A stretch of DNA of 64,000 nt from DATARR01 sp044868005 (GTDB taxonomy: Bacteria; Acidobacteriota; Thermoanaerobaculia; Multivoradales; UBA5704), in contig JBIOVX010000285.1 in NCBI GenBank assembly GCA_044868005.1, positions 1 to 64,000 on the forward strand, in the 5' to 3' direction. Numbering within the stretch: the stretch's first letter is position 1; every line of letters begins with the position of its first letter. Below are positions 1-8,128 of the stretch, piece by piece. Made by a program: the position numbers and the translations under genes. The notes beneath the pieces were generated by a model. The model made no database searches, was not told the DNA's origin, and was given only the letters and a program-made list of their open reading frames with translations.

Positions 1-24
1 AGCCGCCGGCGCTCCCAGGGTTTC

Positions 25-3000
25 CTACCGCGTCTTCACCTCCATCCGCCCCCGCTCCCCGGTCGCCCGCAGCGCGGGGTTGTACATCGCCTCCACCTGC
101 ACCGGCGGCAGGCGGAATTGCCCCGGCGCCACGGCGCGCACCAGCGTGTAGAAGGTCTGCCAGGAGTCGGCCGGCAGATCGGTGAAGAGCAGGATGCGGT
201 CGTCGCGCAGGTCCATGTAGTCCGGCTGCAGGTTGGCGTCGTTCACCCACGGGAGCTGCTCGGTCGTCGACAGGCGCGGGTTCTCCACCTCCAATCCCGA
301 CGGCAGAAGGTTGACGATCACCACGTTCTGCACCGGCCCGGAGACGCTGCGCACCTTCGTCTTGATCGCCACCAGGTCGCCCTGCCGGACATTGGAGAGA
401 TCGAGCGCGCCGCCGTCGCGGTTCAGGAACTCGCGCTGGATCTCCAGCCCGGCGTTCGAGGGCTTGAAGGCGTCGTCCGTGGGCACGCCGCGCGTCATCA
501 CGCTGTAGAAGGCCGCGCCGGGCTTGTAGCCGGGGTCCATCTGGATGCGGATCGGCCCGGTGCCCGTGATCCCCGGGAACGTCACCGTCTTGTTGGTGAG
601 CTTGCCCAGCGGCTTGCCGCCGGCGAAGACCGTCCCCGAGTACGGCGGCTGCTTCGCCTGGCGTTGGATGAACTGGCCGAGGGCGAGCAGGGTGAAGCTC
701 TCCTCCTGCGTCGTCCACCAGGAATACTCGTTCACCGACTGCGCGTCACGCGCCAGGCGGTCCACCAGTTGCGGGATCTGCGGGCTCTGCGGAGCGGCGT
801 CGAGCAGCGCGAGCAGGAGCAGCGCCCGGTTACGGATCGCCGAGTTGAAGTTGCCGCCCGTCTGCCGCTGGATCTCCTCCACCGCGCCGATATTGGCCGC
901 GAGGCTCTGCGTCGCGCGCGGATTGCCGGCCGCGGCGTAGGCGGCGGCGAGCAGCGCCCGCGATTCCGCCGAGAGCTCCTTGGCGTGCTTCTCGCGGATG
1001 TGGTCCATGGTGCCGAGGTCCGGCCTGGCTGCCCGCGCGAGCACGTAGAGCCCGTAGGCCATGCGCTGCAGCTCGTCGCTGCCGTACGTGCCCTTGGCCT
1101 TGACCTCGCCCGCCAACGCGGCGAGGGCCCTGCGATAGAGCGAATCCGGCACCGGATGCCCGGCCCGCCGCGCCTCGACGATGAAGTGCGTGGCGTAGAT
1201 GCTCCCCCACAGGTGCGTCTCCCGGCCGCCCGGCCACATCGAGAAGCCGCCGCTCGGGAGCTGCATGGTGGCGATGCGCGAGAGCCCCGCCTGCACCAGC
1301 GCCGCCGGATCGGCGTGGCCCTTCTTGGGGTCGAAGAGCGCGGGATCGAACGCCTTGGCGATGTCGCCGAGATAGATGAGCGGGAAGGCGCTCGACGTCG
1401 TCTGCTCGATGCAGCCGTAGGGATAGTGGAGCAGATGCTCCAGCTTGCCCGCGAACTGCACGAGCGGCAGGGGGCCGAGACGAAGCGTGCGGCGCAGCGT
1501 CTCCGGCCGGTAGCGCTCCGCGTCTTTCGCCGGGATCTCCAGCGTTGCCTGGCCCACGGAGCCAGCGTTTTCGATCGTCATCTCAGGCAAGTCCGGACGG
1601 ATGCCCACCTCCGTCGTCGAGCGCGATTGCTCGCCGTTGCCCGAGGCCGTGGCCACGAAGCGGACGTTGCCGGAAGCGTCCCCGGTCTTGACGGTGAAGT
1701 AGGCCGTCTTCTCGCGGCCCACGGGGATCTCGATCGGCTGCACGGCCGGCTTCTCGACGGTCACCGGTCCTTGCGCCGTGAGGCCGATCTGGATCGTCCC
1801 CGGCTTGCCGGTGTCGTTCCTCACCGTCACCGGCACCTGCAGCGTCTCGCCGAAGGAGAGGATGCGCGGCAGGGTGGGCAGCAGCACCAGTGGATCGCGC
1901 ACGCGGGTGAGGCGGAAGGCGGAGCCGAAGCGGTCGCCGTCGATCGCCACCGCCATGATGCGCAGCGCGCCCTGGAACTCCGGCACCTTGAAGGTGACCT
2001 TGACGTTGCCACCTGCGTCCGCCGTCAGCGGGCCGGACCAGAAGGCCACCGGCTGCACGCGCCGGATGCCCTCCGTGCGCACGTACTGCCCCATGCCCTC
2101 GGCGCCCTCGCCGCCGCCCGGCGGCAGGTTCTTGAGCTCCGGCATGAGCAGGCTGAAGGTGTCGTAGGAGGTCACGCCGAGGGCCAGCTTGCGGTAGAAG
2201 AACTCGAAGGGATCGGGCGTCTTCTGCGCGATGAGCTGCAGGATGCCCTCGTCCACCGCCGCCACCGTCACCACCGCGTTCGGCGCCGTCTTCACGGCCA
2301 CCGTGAGATCGCGGTTCGGCCGCATCACCTCCGGGGCCGTGATCTGCGGCGCCAGGCGGTTCGCCGTGCGGTTCACCGGCAGCGGCACGGCGCCGAAAGC
2401 GCGGCCGGCCGAGCCCGGCTCGAGGTCGCCCACCGGCCTCACCAGCGTCGCCGTGACGTAGGCGTTCGGCCGGTACTCGGCGCGCACCGGCAGCTCGATC
2501 TTCGCCGTGTTGCCCGTCAGCTCGTAGACCTCGGTGTCCAGCACCCGGTCGCGCTCCACCGTCACCAGCAGCTTGCCGGCGAACGGCGCCCGCACCTGCA
2601 CCACGGCGGTATCGCCCGAGGCGTACTCCGCCTTGTCGAGGTCCAGCTCCAGCCGCGACGGGTTCTTCATCGCCCACGGCGAGGTGCCCCAGCCGGCGGC
2701 GTAGAACTCGGCCTGCGCCGACGCCTGCGTCTCCGGATCGGTGAGCACCACGCGGTAGCTGCCGTAGCGCCGCGGCGTCATCTCGAAGGTGCCGCGGCCT
2801 TTGCCGGCGGCGATTGGCTTCGAGGCGATCAGCACCGCGTCGCGCGTCGTCTCGTAGCGCCAGGAGCCGCCGGAGGTGCGGCGCAGCACCGTGTTCCAGC
2901 GGTCCTCGAAGAGGTCGGCGCGCAGGCCGCCGGAGGGCACCTCCTTGCCGTCCGGCGACACCGCCACGTACTCGAACGCCGCCGGCTTGCCGGGATCCGC

Positions 3001-5520
3001 GAAGCCGTACTCATCGGCGCCGCCGGCCCGCCGCAGGCCGACGTAATAGGGATAAGGATGGACGGGCACGCGCGTGAGCGCCGCGACGCCGCGGCCGCCC
3101 TGTTCCTGCACCCGCGCCGTGATCACGGCTTCGAGCGACGACGGCACCGGCGCGCCCGCGGGCATCTCGGCTTCGAAGCTCGCGCGGCCCTCGTCGTCGA
3201 GCTTGCCTTCCTCGGAGAGAATCTCGTTGTCCTCGATCTTGCGGTCGCCGTTGCGGAAGCTGAAGCCTTCGAAGCCCTTGGCCGAGAAGCTCGAGTCCAC
3301 CAGCCGCACGCGGGTCTCCACCGGCAGCCCCGCCGCCGGTGCGCCGAAGAGGTAGTTGGACTGCACCTGGTAGCCGAGCTTCTGCCCCGGCCCGACCTTC
3401 TCCTTCGGCGGCACGATCTCCACCGAGATGCGGTCCGGCACGAACTCCTCCACCTGGAAGCGGTACTGGCCGATGACCTTCTCCGCCACCTCCAGCTCCA
3501 GCGTGTGCGGACCGGTGAGCGCATAGGCCGGCAGATCGAGCGCGAACGGCGCGAGGCCCTTGTCGTTCGTCGTCATCCGGCGGACCTCCAGCTCGCGCCC
3601 CTGCGGATCGCGGTGGCGGAGGAGCGCCGGCATCGAGGGCGGGATGCGCAGTCCACCGTCCCTTACGATCGCCAGCCCCTCGGCCTTCTCGCCGGGACGG
3701 TAGATGTCGCGCTCGCCGTAGAAGAACGCCGTGTACCCCTCGCCCACCGCCTCGGCGCCGCCGACGTCGAGGCCCGTCGTGTCGACCGCCATGGAGTCGA
3801 GGAGGAGGAAGCTGAAGTCGTCCCCCTTCTCGATCGTCACCATGTAGGGCGTACCCTTGGCGAGCGCCTTCGGATCGTAGACGCGCCAGACCCCCGAGCC
3901 GTCCGTGGTGCCCGAGGCCAGCGTCTGGTTCTGGTCCGAGATCAGGGTGACCTTGGCGCCGCCGACGGGCGCGAGGTCCTTGAGCGACGACACCCAGACG
4001 AGGATCTCTCCCGGCCCCCGCTTCGCCACCGCGCCCAGATCGGTCAGCAGCAGCCAGCGCTGGGCCGCCTCGTAGTCGTCCGGCTTGCCGATCGAGACGC
4101 GGTAGAGCCCGGGCTCCTTGGTGTCGACGAACTTGTCGAGATCGAGCGGATACACCCGCTTCTTGTTCTTGCGGCCGCCGACGTCGAGCGTCTCCTCCTT
4201 CAGGCGGTCGCCGAGGGCGTGGTTGAGCTCGCCGAACCAGCCCATCTCGCCCTCGTAGAAGCCGCCGTACTGGAAGAGGAAGAAGAGGTTGTTGAGGTAG
4301 ACGCGGTCGATGGTCATCCGCACCTTGGGGACGTTGACCGCCTCCAGGGCCACGGCGTGCCGGCCCTGCGACCACAGGAACATCCCCTGGCTCTGGAAGC
4401 CCACGGTGGGATCGAGATCGGTGAGCTGGATCTCCTCGCGGTACTCCTCGGCGAGCACGGCCTCGTCCGTGGCCGGCATGCCCGCGCCGATGGTCAGCGT
4501 GTAGGTGGAGCCCGGCTGCATCTCGCCGGTGATCGACAGCTCGTTGCGGTCCGCGGCGAAGCGCACTTTTACTGACGGCTCGATCTTCACGTACTTCTCG
4601 GCCACGGCGGCCGAGATGGGGGAGGAGAACGTCACCTTGATCGTCGACTCGCGCGGCCCCGGAGTCGTCTCCACGCCGCGCACCGTGAGCTTGGTGCTGG
4701 AGCCGACGGCGATCTCCTTGACGTAGTCCTCGCCGAGGGGGGCGTTGCCGCTCTGCGGGGTGAGCGTGCCGCCGATGATGAGCTGCACCTTGCGCTCGTC
4801 CCGCTGCTTCTGCACCGGCTCCGTGCGGTAGCCGATGACGCGGTTCGTCCAGTCCGTCTCCAGCGTGACAGGTGTGGGCTCCGCCTGCTCGGGATCGGTC
4901 ACCTTGACGAGGGGAGCGAGCACCTCGGGATCGACGGGATAGTTGAACCGCATCTCGCCGCGGAAGACCACCTTCGCCTTCCCCTCGAGAGCCGGCTCCT
5001 CGAAGACCGTGACGTCCTCGACCAGGAACTTATCCGTCCGCACCGTGAACGTCGTCTCGCCGGTGAACACCTGTCCTTCCTGGAGGATCTTTTCCGGATC
5101 GAGCTCCACCTTGAATTCGGAGGCCACCGGCAGGCCGGCGCTCGGCTGGAAGCGCAGGGCGTTGGTGTCCTGCCACTTCCAGGAGCCGCCGAGGGACGGG
5201 AAGATCGAAGCCGGAGCCGGATCGAGCACCTCGCCCACGTGCCCCTGCCCAAGGGGCTTGTCGAACAGGATGTCGAAGTACTGCCGGTTCTCCCGGTCCA
5301 CGATGACGTCGAATACCGACACCGTCTCGCCCCCCTGGGCCCCGGCCCGGAACTTCGCCAAGGCTTCCGAGATGGGCCCGCGGAACGCGTACCCCGCCAT
5401 GGACACGAACGACAACCCCAGCAGAATGAGAGCGATGTCCTTCCATGACCACTTGCGGCGGAAGAAGGCGGAGAGTCTGGACGGGCGCTTGTCCCGAGGG
5501 GCGGGGGACGGGTCGGACAT
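25..5520 (-). CDS. Bacterial alpha-2-macroglobulin family protein
   Basis: A 1831-residue macroglobulin, the expected size for the large bacterial (YfhM-like) family. Residues about 28-46 form one hydrophobic anchor with no lipobox, so it is probably tethered to the inner membrane facing the periplasm. The middle holds repeated beta-sandwich MG domains. The thioester motif GCIEQ is intact, with the Cys near residue 1370, followed by the alpha-helical thioester domain. In this family a protease cleaves a bait region and is covalently trapped by the thioester. The partner pbpC would lie beyond the left window edge and cannot be seen. The ATG at 5520 follows an AGGAGA ribosome site. About 135 bp of the anchor-proximal coding sequence is repeated at 6412-6546. 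Confidence 0.95.
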   Translation of the reverse strand: MSDPSPAPRDKRPSRLSAFFRRKWSWKDIALILLGLSFVSMAGYAFRGPISEALAKFRAGAQGGETVSVFDVIVDRENRQYFDILFDKPLGQGHVGEVLDPAPASIFPSLGGSWKWQDTNALRFQPSAGLPVASEFKVELDPEKILQEGQVFTGETTFTVRTDKFLVEDVTVFEEPALEGKAKVVFRGEMRFNYPVDPEVLAPLVKVTDPEQAEPTPVTLETDWTNRVIGYRTEPVQKQRDERKVQLIIGGTLTPQSGNAPLGEDYVKEIAVGSSTKLTVRGVETTPGPRESTIKVTFSSPISAAVAEKYVKIEPSVKVRFAADRNELSITGEMQPGSTYTLTIGAGMPATDEAVLAEEYREEIQLTDLDPTVGFQSQGMFLWSQGRHAVALEAVNVPKVRMTIDRVYLNNLFFLFQYGGFYEGEMGWFGELNHALGDRLKEETLDVGGRKNKKRVYPLDLDKFVDTKEPGLYRVSIGKPDDYEAAQRWLLLTDLGAVAKRGPGEILVWVSSLKDLAPVGGAKVTLISDQNQTLASGTTDGSGVWRVYDPKALAKGTPYMVTIEKGDDFSFLLLDSMAVDTTGLDVGGAEAVGEGYTAFFYGERDIYRPGEKAEGLAIVRDGGLRIPPSMPALLRHRDPQGRELEVRRMTTNDKGLAPFALDLPAYALTGPHTLELEVAEKVIGQYRFQVEEFVPDRISVEIVPPKEKVGPGQKLGYQVQSNYLFGAPAAGLPVETRVRLVDSSFSAKGFEGFSFRNGDRKIEDNEILSEEGKLDDEGRASFEAEMPAGAPVPSSLEAVITARVQEQGGRGVAALTRVPVHPYPYYVGLRRAGGADEYGFADPGKPAAFEYVAVSPDGKEVPSGGLRADLFEDRWNTVLRRTSGGSWRYETTRDAVLIASKPIAAGKGRGTFEMTPRRYGSYRVVLTDPETQASAQAEFYAAGWGTSPWAMKNPSRLELDLDKAEYASGDTAVVQVRAPFAGKLLVTVERDRVLDTEVYELTGNTAKIELPVRAEYRPNAYVTATLVRPVGDLEPGSAGRAFGAVPLPVNRTANRLAPQITAPEVMRPNRDLTVAVKTAPNAVVTVAAVDEGILQLIAQKTPDPFEFFYRKLALGVTSYDTFSLLMPELKNLPPGGGEGAEGMGQYVRTEGIRRVQPVAFWSGPLTADAGGNVKVTFKVPEFQGALRIMAVAIDGDRFGSAFRLTRVRDPLVLLPTLPRILSFGETLQVPVTVRNDTGKPGTIQIGLTAQGPVTVEKPAVQPIEIPVGREKTAYFTVKTGDASGNVRFVATASGNGEQSRSTTEVGIRPDLPEMTIENAGSVGQATLEIPAKDAERYRPETLRRTLRLGPLPLVQFAGKLEHLLHYPYGCIEQTTSSAFPLIYLGDIAKAFDPALFDPKKGHADPAALVQAGLSRIATMQLPSGGFSMWPGGRETHLWGSIYATHFIVEARRAGHPVPDSLYRRALAALAGEVKAKGTYGSDELQRMAYGLYVLARAARPDLGTMDHIREKHAKELSAESRALLAAAYAAAGNPRATQSLAANIGAVEEIQRQTGGNFNSAIRNRALLLLALLDAAPQSPQIPQLVDRLARDAQSVNEYSWWTTQEESFTLLALGQFIQRQAKQPPYSGTVFAGGKPLGKLTNKTVTFPGITGTGPIRIQMDPGYKPGAAFYSVMTRGVPTDDAFKPSNAGLEIQREFLNRDGGALDLSNVRQGDLVAIKTKVRSVSGPVQNVVIVNLLPSGLEVENPRLSTTEQLPWVNDANLQPDYMDLRDDRILLFTDLPADSWQTFYTLVRAVAPGQFRLPPVQVEAMYNPALRATGERGRMEVKTR

Positions 5521-5659
5521 TTAGGTTCTCCTAGCGATAGAGGCGTGGCAATCGTACAGCAGCCCTGCCACACGGGAGGAGATTTCATTCGCTGAATGTG
5601 GCCCAAGTGAGGCTGTCTTGCGGCGAGTTCGAGGAAGCTGATTGCGCGCAGACATTCTT

Positions 5660-5686
5660 TGTAGGGGCGGCCCTGCGTGGCCGCCC
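5660..5686. repeat. REP-like palindrome, copy 1
   Basis: TGTAGGGGCGGCCCTGCGTG followed by GCCGCCC. The GGGCGGCC and GGCCGCCC arms can fold into a hairpin. A near-identical copy lies in reverse orientation at 15752-15780, and a relative with GGGCGGGTC/GACCCGCCC arms lies at 6361-6402. It sits between the macroglobulin gene and the toxin-antitoxin pair. Confidence 0.6.
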
Positions 5687-5719
5687 TTCTTCTGCTCTGT
5701 TTCGATGTACCCTATAGGT

Positions 5720-5980
5720 ATGAAACGCACGAGTCTTCTTCTGGACGAGCACCTGTTGGAAGAGCTGACCCGGGCTAGTGGAGAGAGAACCTACTCGGGC
5801 GCGGTCACGAAGGCCGCGGAGGACTACCTCCGGCGGCACCGCGCCGGCCGTGAGCTCGCGGACCGGGCTCTCCTCGAAGCCATCAACCGTGCTTATGAGG
5901 ATTCGCCGGACCCGGACGAGATGGCTCGCCAGCGGGCCATGCGGGACAAGCAGCGCCGGTTGGTGGAAGGGGAGTGGTGA
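5720..5980 (+). CDS. Ribbon-helix-helix antitoxin of a MazEF-like pair
   Basis: An 86-residue protein beginning MKRTSLLLDEHLLEEL. The N-terminal strand and following helices resemble a ribbon-helix-helix DNA-binding antitoxin, and the C-terminal half is charged and probably binds the toxin. The ATG at 5720 is preferred because this start matches the family; an in-frame ATG at 5642 would add 26 unrelated residues read through the REP-like palindrome. The last codons overlap the toxin start (GTG at 5974), giving translational coupling. In such pairs the antitoxin, alone or with the toxin, usually represses its own promoter. The assignment rests on the small size, N-terminal pattern and the toxin downstream. 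Confidence 0.8.
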   Translation: MKRTSLLLDEHLLEELTRASGERTYSGAVTKAAEDYLRRHRAGRELADRALLEAINRAYEDSPDPDEMARQRAMRDKQRRLVEGEW

Positions 5981-6330
5981 TCCGGCAGGGAGACGTTTTC
6001 TGGGTGGACCTCGGGGCACCTTCCGGCTCAGGTCCCGGTTTCGTACACCCTTACGTCGTTGTTCAGAACGATGTCTTGAACCGCAGCCTTCTCAACACCG
6101 TAGTCGTCTGCGGTCTGACCTCCAACCTCAAGCGAGCGGAGAGTCCTGGGAACGTGCTCCTCGAGAAGGACGAGGCCAACCTTCCCAAGAGGAGCGTCGT
6201 CGTTGTCTCGCAGCTCTACACGGTTGACAAGGACGACCTTACAGAGAGGATCGGAGCCCTTTCACCCGCGCGGGTTCAGCAGATCCTCGATGGCATCTAT
6301 CTTGTCCTCGAACCGCGGGACCTCTTGTAA
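5974..6330 (+). CDS. MazF/PemK-family endoribonuclease toxin
   Basis: A 118-residue toxin with the MazF/PemK signature. It has RQGDVFWVDLG at the N-terminus, then GPGFVHPYVVVQND, a core strand ending TVVVCGLTSNL, and the later VVVVSQLYTVD segment. MazF-type enzymes cleave mRNA at short sequences and arrest translation. The start is GTG at 5974 or the adjacent GTG at 5977; both overlap the antitoxin stop. It is the second gene of a two-gene addiction module next to a low-GC island, where such modules often sit. The gene looks intact. Confidence 0.9.
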   Translation: MVIRQGDVFWVDLGAPSGSGPGFVHPYVVVQNDVLNRSLLNTVVVCGLTSNLKRAESPGNVLLEKDEANLPKRSVVVVSQLYTVDKDDLTERIGALSPARVQQILDGIYLVLEPRDLL

Positions 6331-6360
6331 CCGAAGATCCGTCCCATCCATATGCTTCGG

Positions 6361-6402
6361 GTAGGGGCGGGTCTGGACGGTGGGCGGCGGCTCGACCCGC
6401 CC
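6361..6402. repeat. REP-like palindrome, variant
   Basis: GTAGGGGCGGGTC and the complementary GACCCGCCC arm enclose about 20 bases. The family resembles the element at 5660. It directly precedes the duplicated macroglobulin fragment. Confidence 0.45.
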
Positions 6403-6411
6403 TGCCACCTT

Positions 6412-6546
6412 CCCCTGACCAAGAGGCTTGTCGAACAGGATGTCGAAGTACTGCCGGTTCTCCCGGTCCACGATGACGTCGAACACCGACACCGTCTCGC
6501 CCCCCTGGCCCCGGCCCGGAACTTCGCCAAGGCTTCCGAGATAGGC
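6412..6546 (-). pseudogene. Duplicated fragment of the alpha-2-macroglobulin gene
   Basis: This segment matches 5242-5377 of the macroglobulin gene almost base for base. Only a few substitutions and one missing G in the CCCCCTGGGCCCC tract (about 6507) separate them, and the missing base shifts the frame. It encodes the stretch around ETVSVFDVIVDRENRQYFDI and then loses homology on both sides. With no start and no downstream coding it cannot be functional. The two copies are direct repeats flanking the toxin-antitoxin pair. Confidence 0.85.
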
Positions 6547-6765
6547 TTCCTGCGCAGCAAGTTCCGCGATGCCACAGATAAGCTGCGGACGGACGAGCTC
6601 GAGGCCACGCGCGGGCCTTGCATTGAGCTGACTTCTCACTTTAAAATTCTAATAGCGCCCCTAAGCATTAATTAACCTATAGCCAATACTCTCTGACGGG
6701 CGGGGTTAGTGTCAATCTCTATCCTGGGTATGAGGGATGGATAAATCCCTGGAGGAGCTGTGTCA

Positions 6766-7773
6766 ATGAGTTTGCTCTCGAAGCACGAGGCGGAAAGAAA
6801 TCACGCCATGTGGGATCTCCTGGGGGAATCCACGGCAACCAAGGATCTCCTGAGGGAGGCCTTGCAGGCAGCGAGGGGCGGTGATCGACCGGTTCTGATT
6901 ACGGGACCAGTTGGCGTGGGAAAAAGCCACTTGGCACGGTACATTCACCGTGAGTCCCTCCGATCAAGTGGTCCGCTCGTCTTCGTTGACTGCGGCGCAA
7001 TGCCCGAACTGGACAACGTCCTCTTCGGGCACCGGAATGGCTCCTTTACCGGAGCTGTCCGGGATTTGGGTGGGCGGCTGAAACAGGCCGATCAAGGCGT
7101 CTTAGTTCTTGACGATTTCGAGCGGCTCAACCCCCACCAGCAGGACCAACTCCACCGGGTCCTGGTCGACGGGAGCTTCTATCCGATTGGTTCCGACCGG
7201 GAAGCGAGCGTCGACGTTCGTTTTATCGCAACGACCAACAAAGAGGTGCGCGACGAGATTAGAGCGGGGCGACTCAAGCCAGATTTCGTCAGCCGTTTGA
7301 ACTACTTCGAGCTTCGCGTCCCGCCACTTGAGCAGCGCCCAGAGGACGTTCCTCCTCTTTGTAGGGAGTTGTTGCGGCGCAACCTTGAGGATCTTGTCCG
7401 AAAGGGAATCCGTCGCGATGACCACTTGCAATTCCACGAAGACTGCTGGCCCGCCATACAAGCTCGGCACTTCGAGGACAACGTCCGTGGGCTTGACAAA
7501 CTCGTGGTGCGACTGTTAGCTCACGTAGGCAATCGAACGGTGATCACACCGGCCGACTTGGAGGCAGTGTGCCCGTCCGTCCTCCAGCCGGTCGGATACT
7601 GGTTCGACCAGCCCGGTCCCTTGCGCATAGTTCGGGATGCTGCGGAACGGCGCTATATATTAGATGTTTGTAAATATGTCGGCTTCAACATGCGTCGGGC
7701 TGCTCGAATCCTCGACATCAGCCCGAAATCTCTCTATGCCAAACTCAAACAATACGGAATCGCCCGACCCTGA
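6766..7773 (+). CDS. PspF-like sigma-54 activator (bEBP) without a sensory domain
   Basis: A 335-residue AAA+ activator of sigma-54 RNA polymerase. Walker A is GPVGVGKS (47-54). The sigma-54 contact loop is GSFTGA (92-97), a Ser variant of GAFTGA inside LFGHRNGSFTGA. Walker B is VLVLDD (112-117), and an arginine lies in DFVSRLNYF (about 177). A Fis-type helix-turn-helix occupies about 295-335. Only about 20 residues precede the AAA+ domain, so like PspF it has no receiver or GAF domain and must be controlled by another protein. ATG 6766 is chosen because GGAGGAG lies 8 bases upstream; GTG 6760 is too close to it. A sigma-54 promoter and paired dyads follow at 7945-8094, so it probably drives the next three genes. 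Confidence 0.93.
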   Translation: MSLLSKHEAERNHAMWDLLGESTATKDLLREALQAARGGDRPVLITGPVGVGKSHLARYIHRESLRSSGPLVFVDCGAMPELDNVLFGHRNGSFTGAVRDLGGRLKQADQGVLVLDDFERLNPHQQDQLHRVLVDGSFYPIGSDREASVDVRFIATTNKEVRDEIRAGRLKPDFVSRLNYFELRVPPLEQRPEDVPPLCRELLRRNLEDLVRKGIRRDDHLQFHEDCWPAIQARHFEDNVRGLDKLVVRLLAHVGNRTVITPADLEAVCPSVLQPVGYWFDQPGPLRIVRDAAERRYILDVCKYVGFNMRRAARILDISPKSLYAKLKQYGIARP

Positions 7774-7794
7774 GGGCATGGCAGCCTCTGCCCT
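7773..7794 (+). terminator. Possible weak stem-loop after the activator gene
   Basis: AGGGCA and TGCCCT arms enclose a 10-base loop directly at the activator stop, followed only by TTTGG. It is a weak candidate for ending the activator transcript. Confidence 0.25.
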
Positions 7795-7944
7795 TTGGTG
7801 AGAAAGTCCGGAGACCCCTTGAAACGACCCTCCCGTAGTCGCTGCACCCGACAAATGTGGCGGTCGGCTGAAGCTTCGGCGCAGCATAGGTCGTTGGCCG
7901 ATCTATAGGGAGGAGGCGCCCTGCCGTAACCAATCCGTTCGGCT

Positions 7945-7980
7945 ATTACCTTAGGGAAACGGGTGTTACCTTGAGGAAAC
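7945..7980 (+). promoter_or_regulatory. Tandem upstream activator sites for the bEBP
   Basis: Two copies of TTACCTTrrGGAAAC start at 7946 and 7966, exactly 20 bp apart, so they face the same side of the helix. Each is an imperfect dyad; the second reads GTTaCCTtgAGGaAAC with matched arms. They lie about 125-160 bp upstream of the predicted sigma-54 start site, the normal position for enhancer sites of this activator class. Binding by the 6766-7773 protein is inferred. Confidence 0.6.
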
Positions 7981-7984
7981 ACTT

Positions 7985-8016
7985 CGCCATTATGGCGGCA
8001 GCAACTTTTGAGTTGC
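7985..8016. promoter_or_regulatory. Two perfect dyads between enhancer and promoter
   Basis: CGCCATTATGGCG at 7985-7997 is a perfect palindrome around one base. GCAACTTTTGAGTTGC at 8001-8016 has 6-bp arms and a 4-base loop. They lie between the tandem activator sites and the sigma-54 promoter, where a DNA-bending protein or a second regulator could act. Confidence 0.35.
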
Positions 8017-8077
8017 AAGGAAGGCGCAAACTTAGTCTTCATCGCTCCTTAATCCACAGAGGCCGCACCACCAAGTC

Positions 8078-8094
8078 TTGGCATCACTTTTGCT
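8078..8094 (+). promoter_or_regulatory. Sigma-54 (-24/-12) promoter
   Basis: TTGGCATCACTTTTGCT matches the consensus TGGCAC-N5-TTGC. The invariant GG (8080-8081) and GC (8092-8093) are separated by exactly 10 bases. Transcription should start near 8105, giving a leader of about 24 bases with GGAGG at 8119-8123 before ATG 8129. It also argues against any start codon at 8078 for the vWA gene. Confidence 0.82.
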
Positions 8095-8128
8095 TTGGCA
8101 CAACAGCTTCAACTCTTTGGAGGTTGTC

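Larger units (their letters stand above)
6331..6765. other. Gene-free stretch before the activator gene
   Basis: 435 bp between the toxin and the activator gene. It holds the REP-like variant and the macroglobulin scrap. From about 6640 onward it becomes AT-rich and contains no recognisable gene. The promoter of the activator gene should be here, but no convincing -35/-10 pair was found. Confidence 0.5.
7774..8128 (+). other. Regulatory region of the vWA-tubulin operon
   Basis: 355 bp without a gene. In order it holds a possible stem-loop, two tandem 20-bp-spaced dyads, two perfect palindromes, the sigma-54 promoter and the ribosome site. The density of symmetric elements is well above the other intergenic regions of the window. 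Confidence 0.7.

Noticed and set aside
118..4575. A 1485-residue open frame on the plus strand inside the macroglobulin gene
   Set aside because: Composition is dominated by Arg, His and Leu, as expected for the antisense of a high-GC gene. No domain is recognisable and the minus-strand protein has clear family motifs.
8078..8128. Upstream start for the vWA protein
   Set aside because: It lies inside the sigma-54 promoter and would place 17 residues before the signal peptide. ATG 8129 has a ribosome site.
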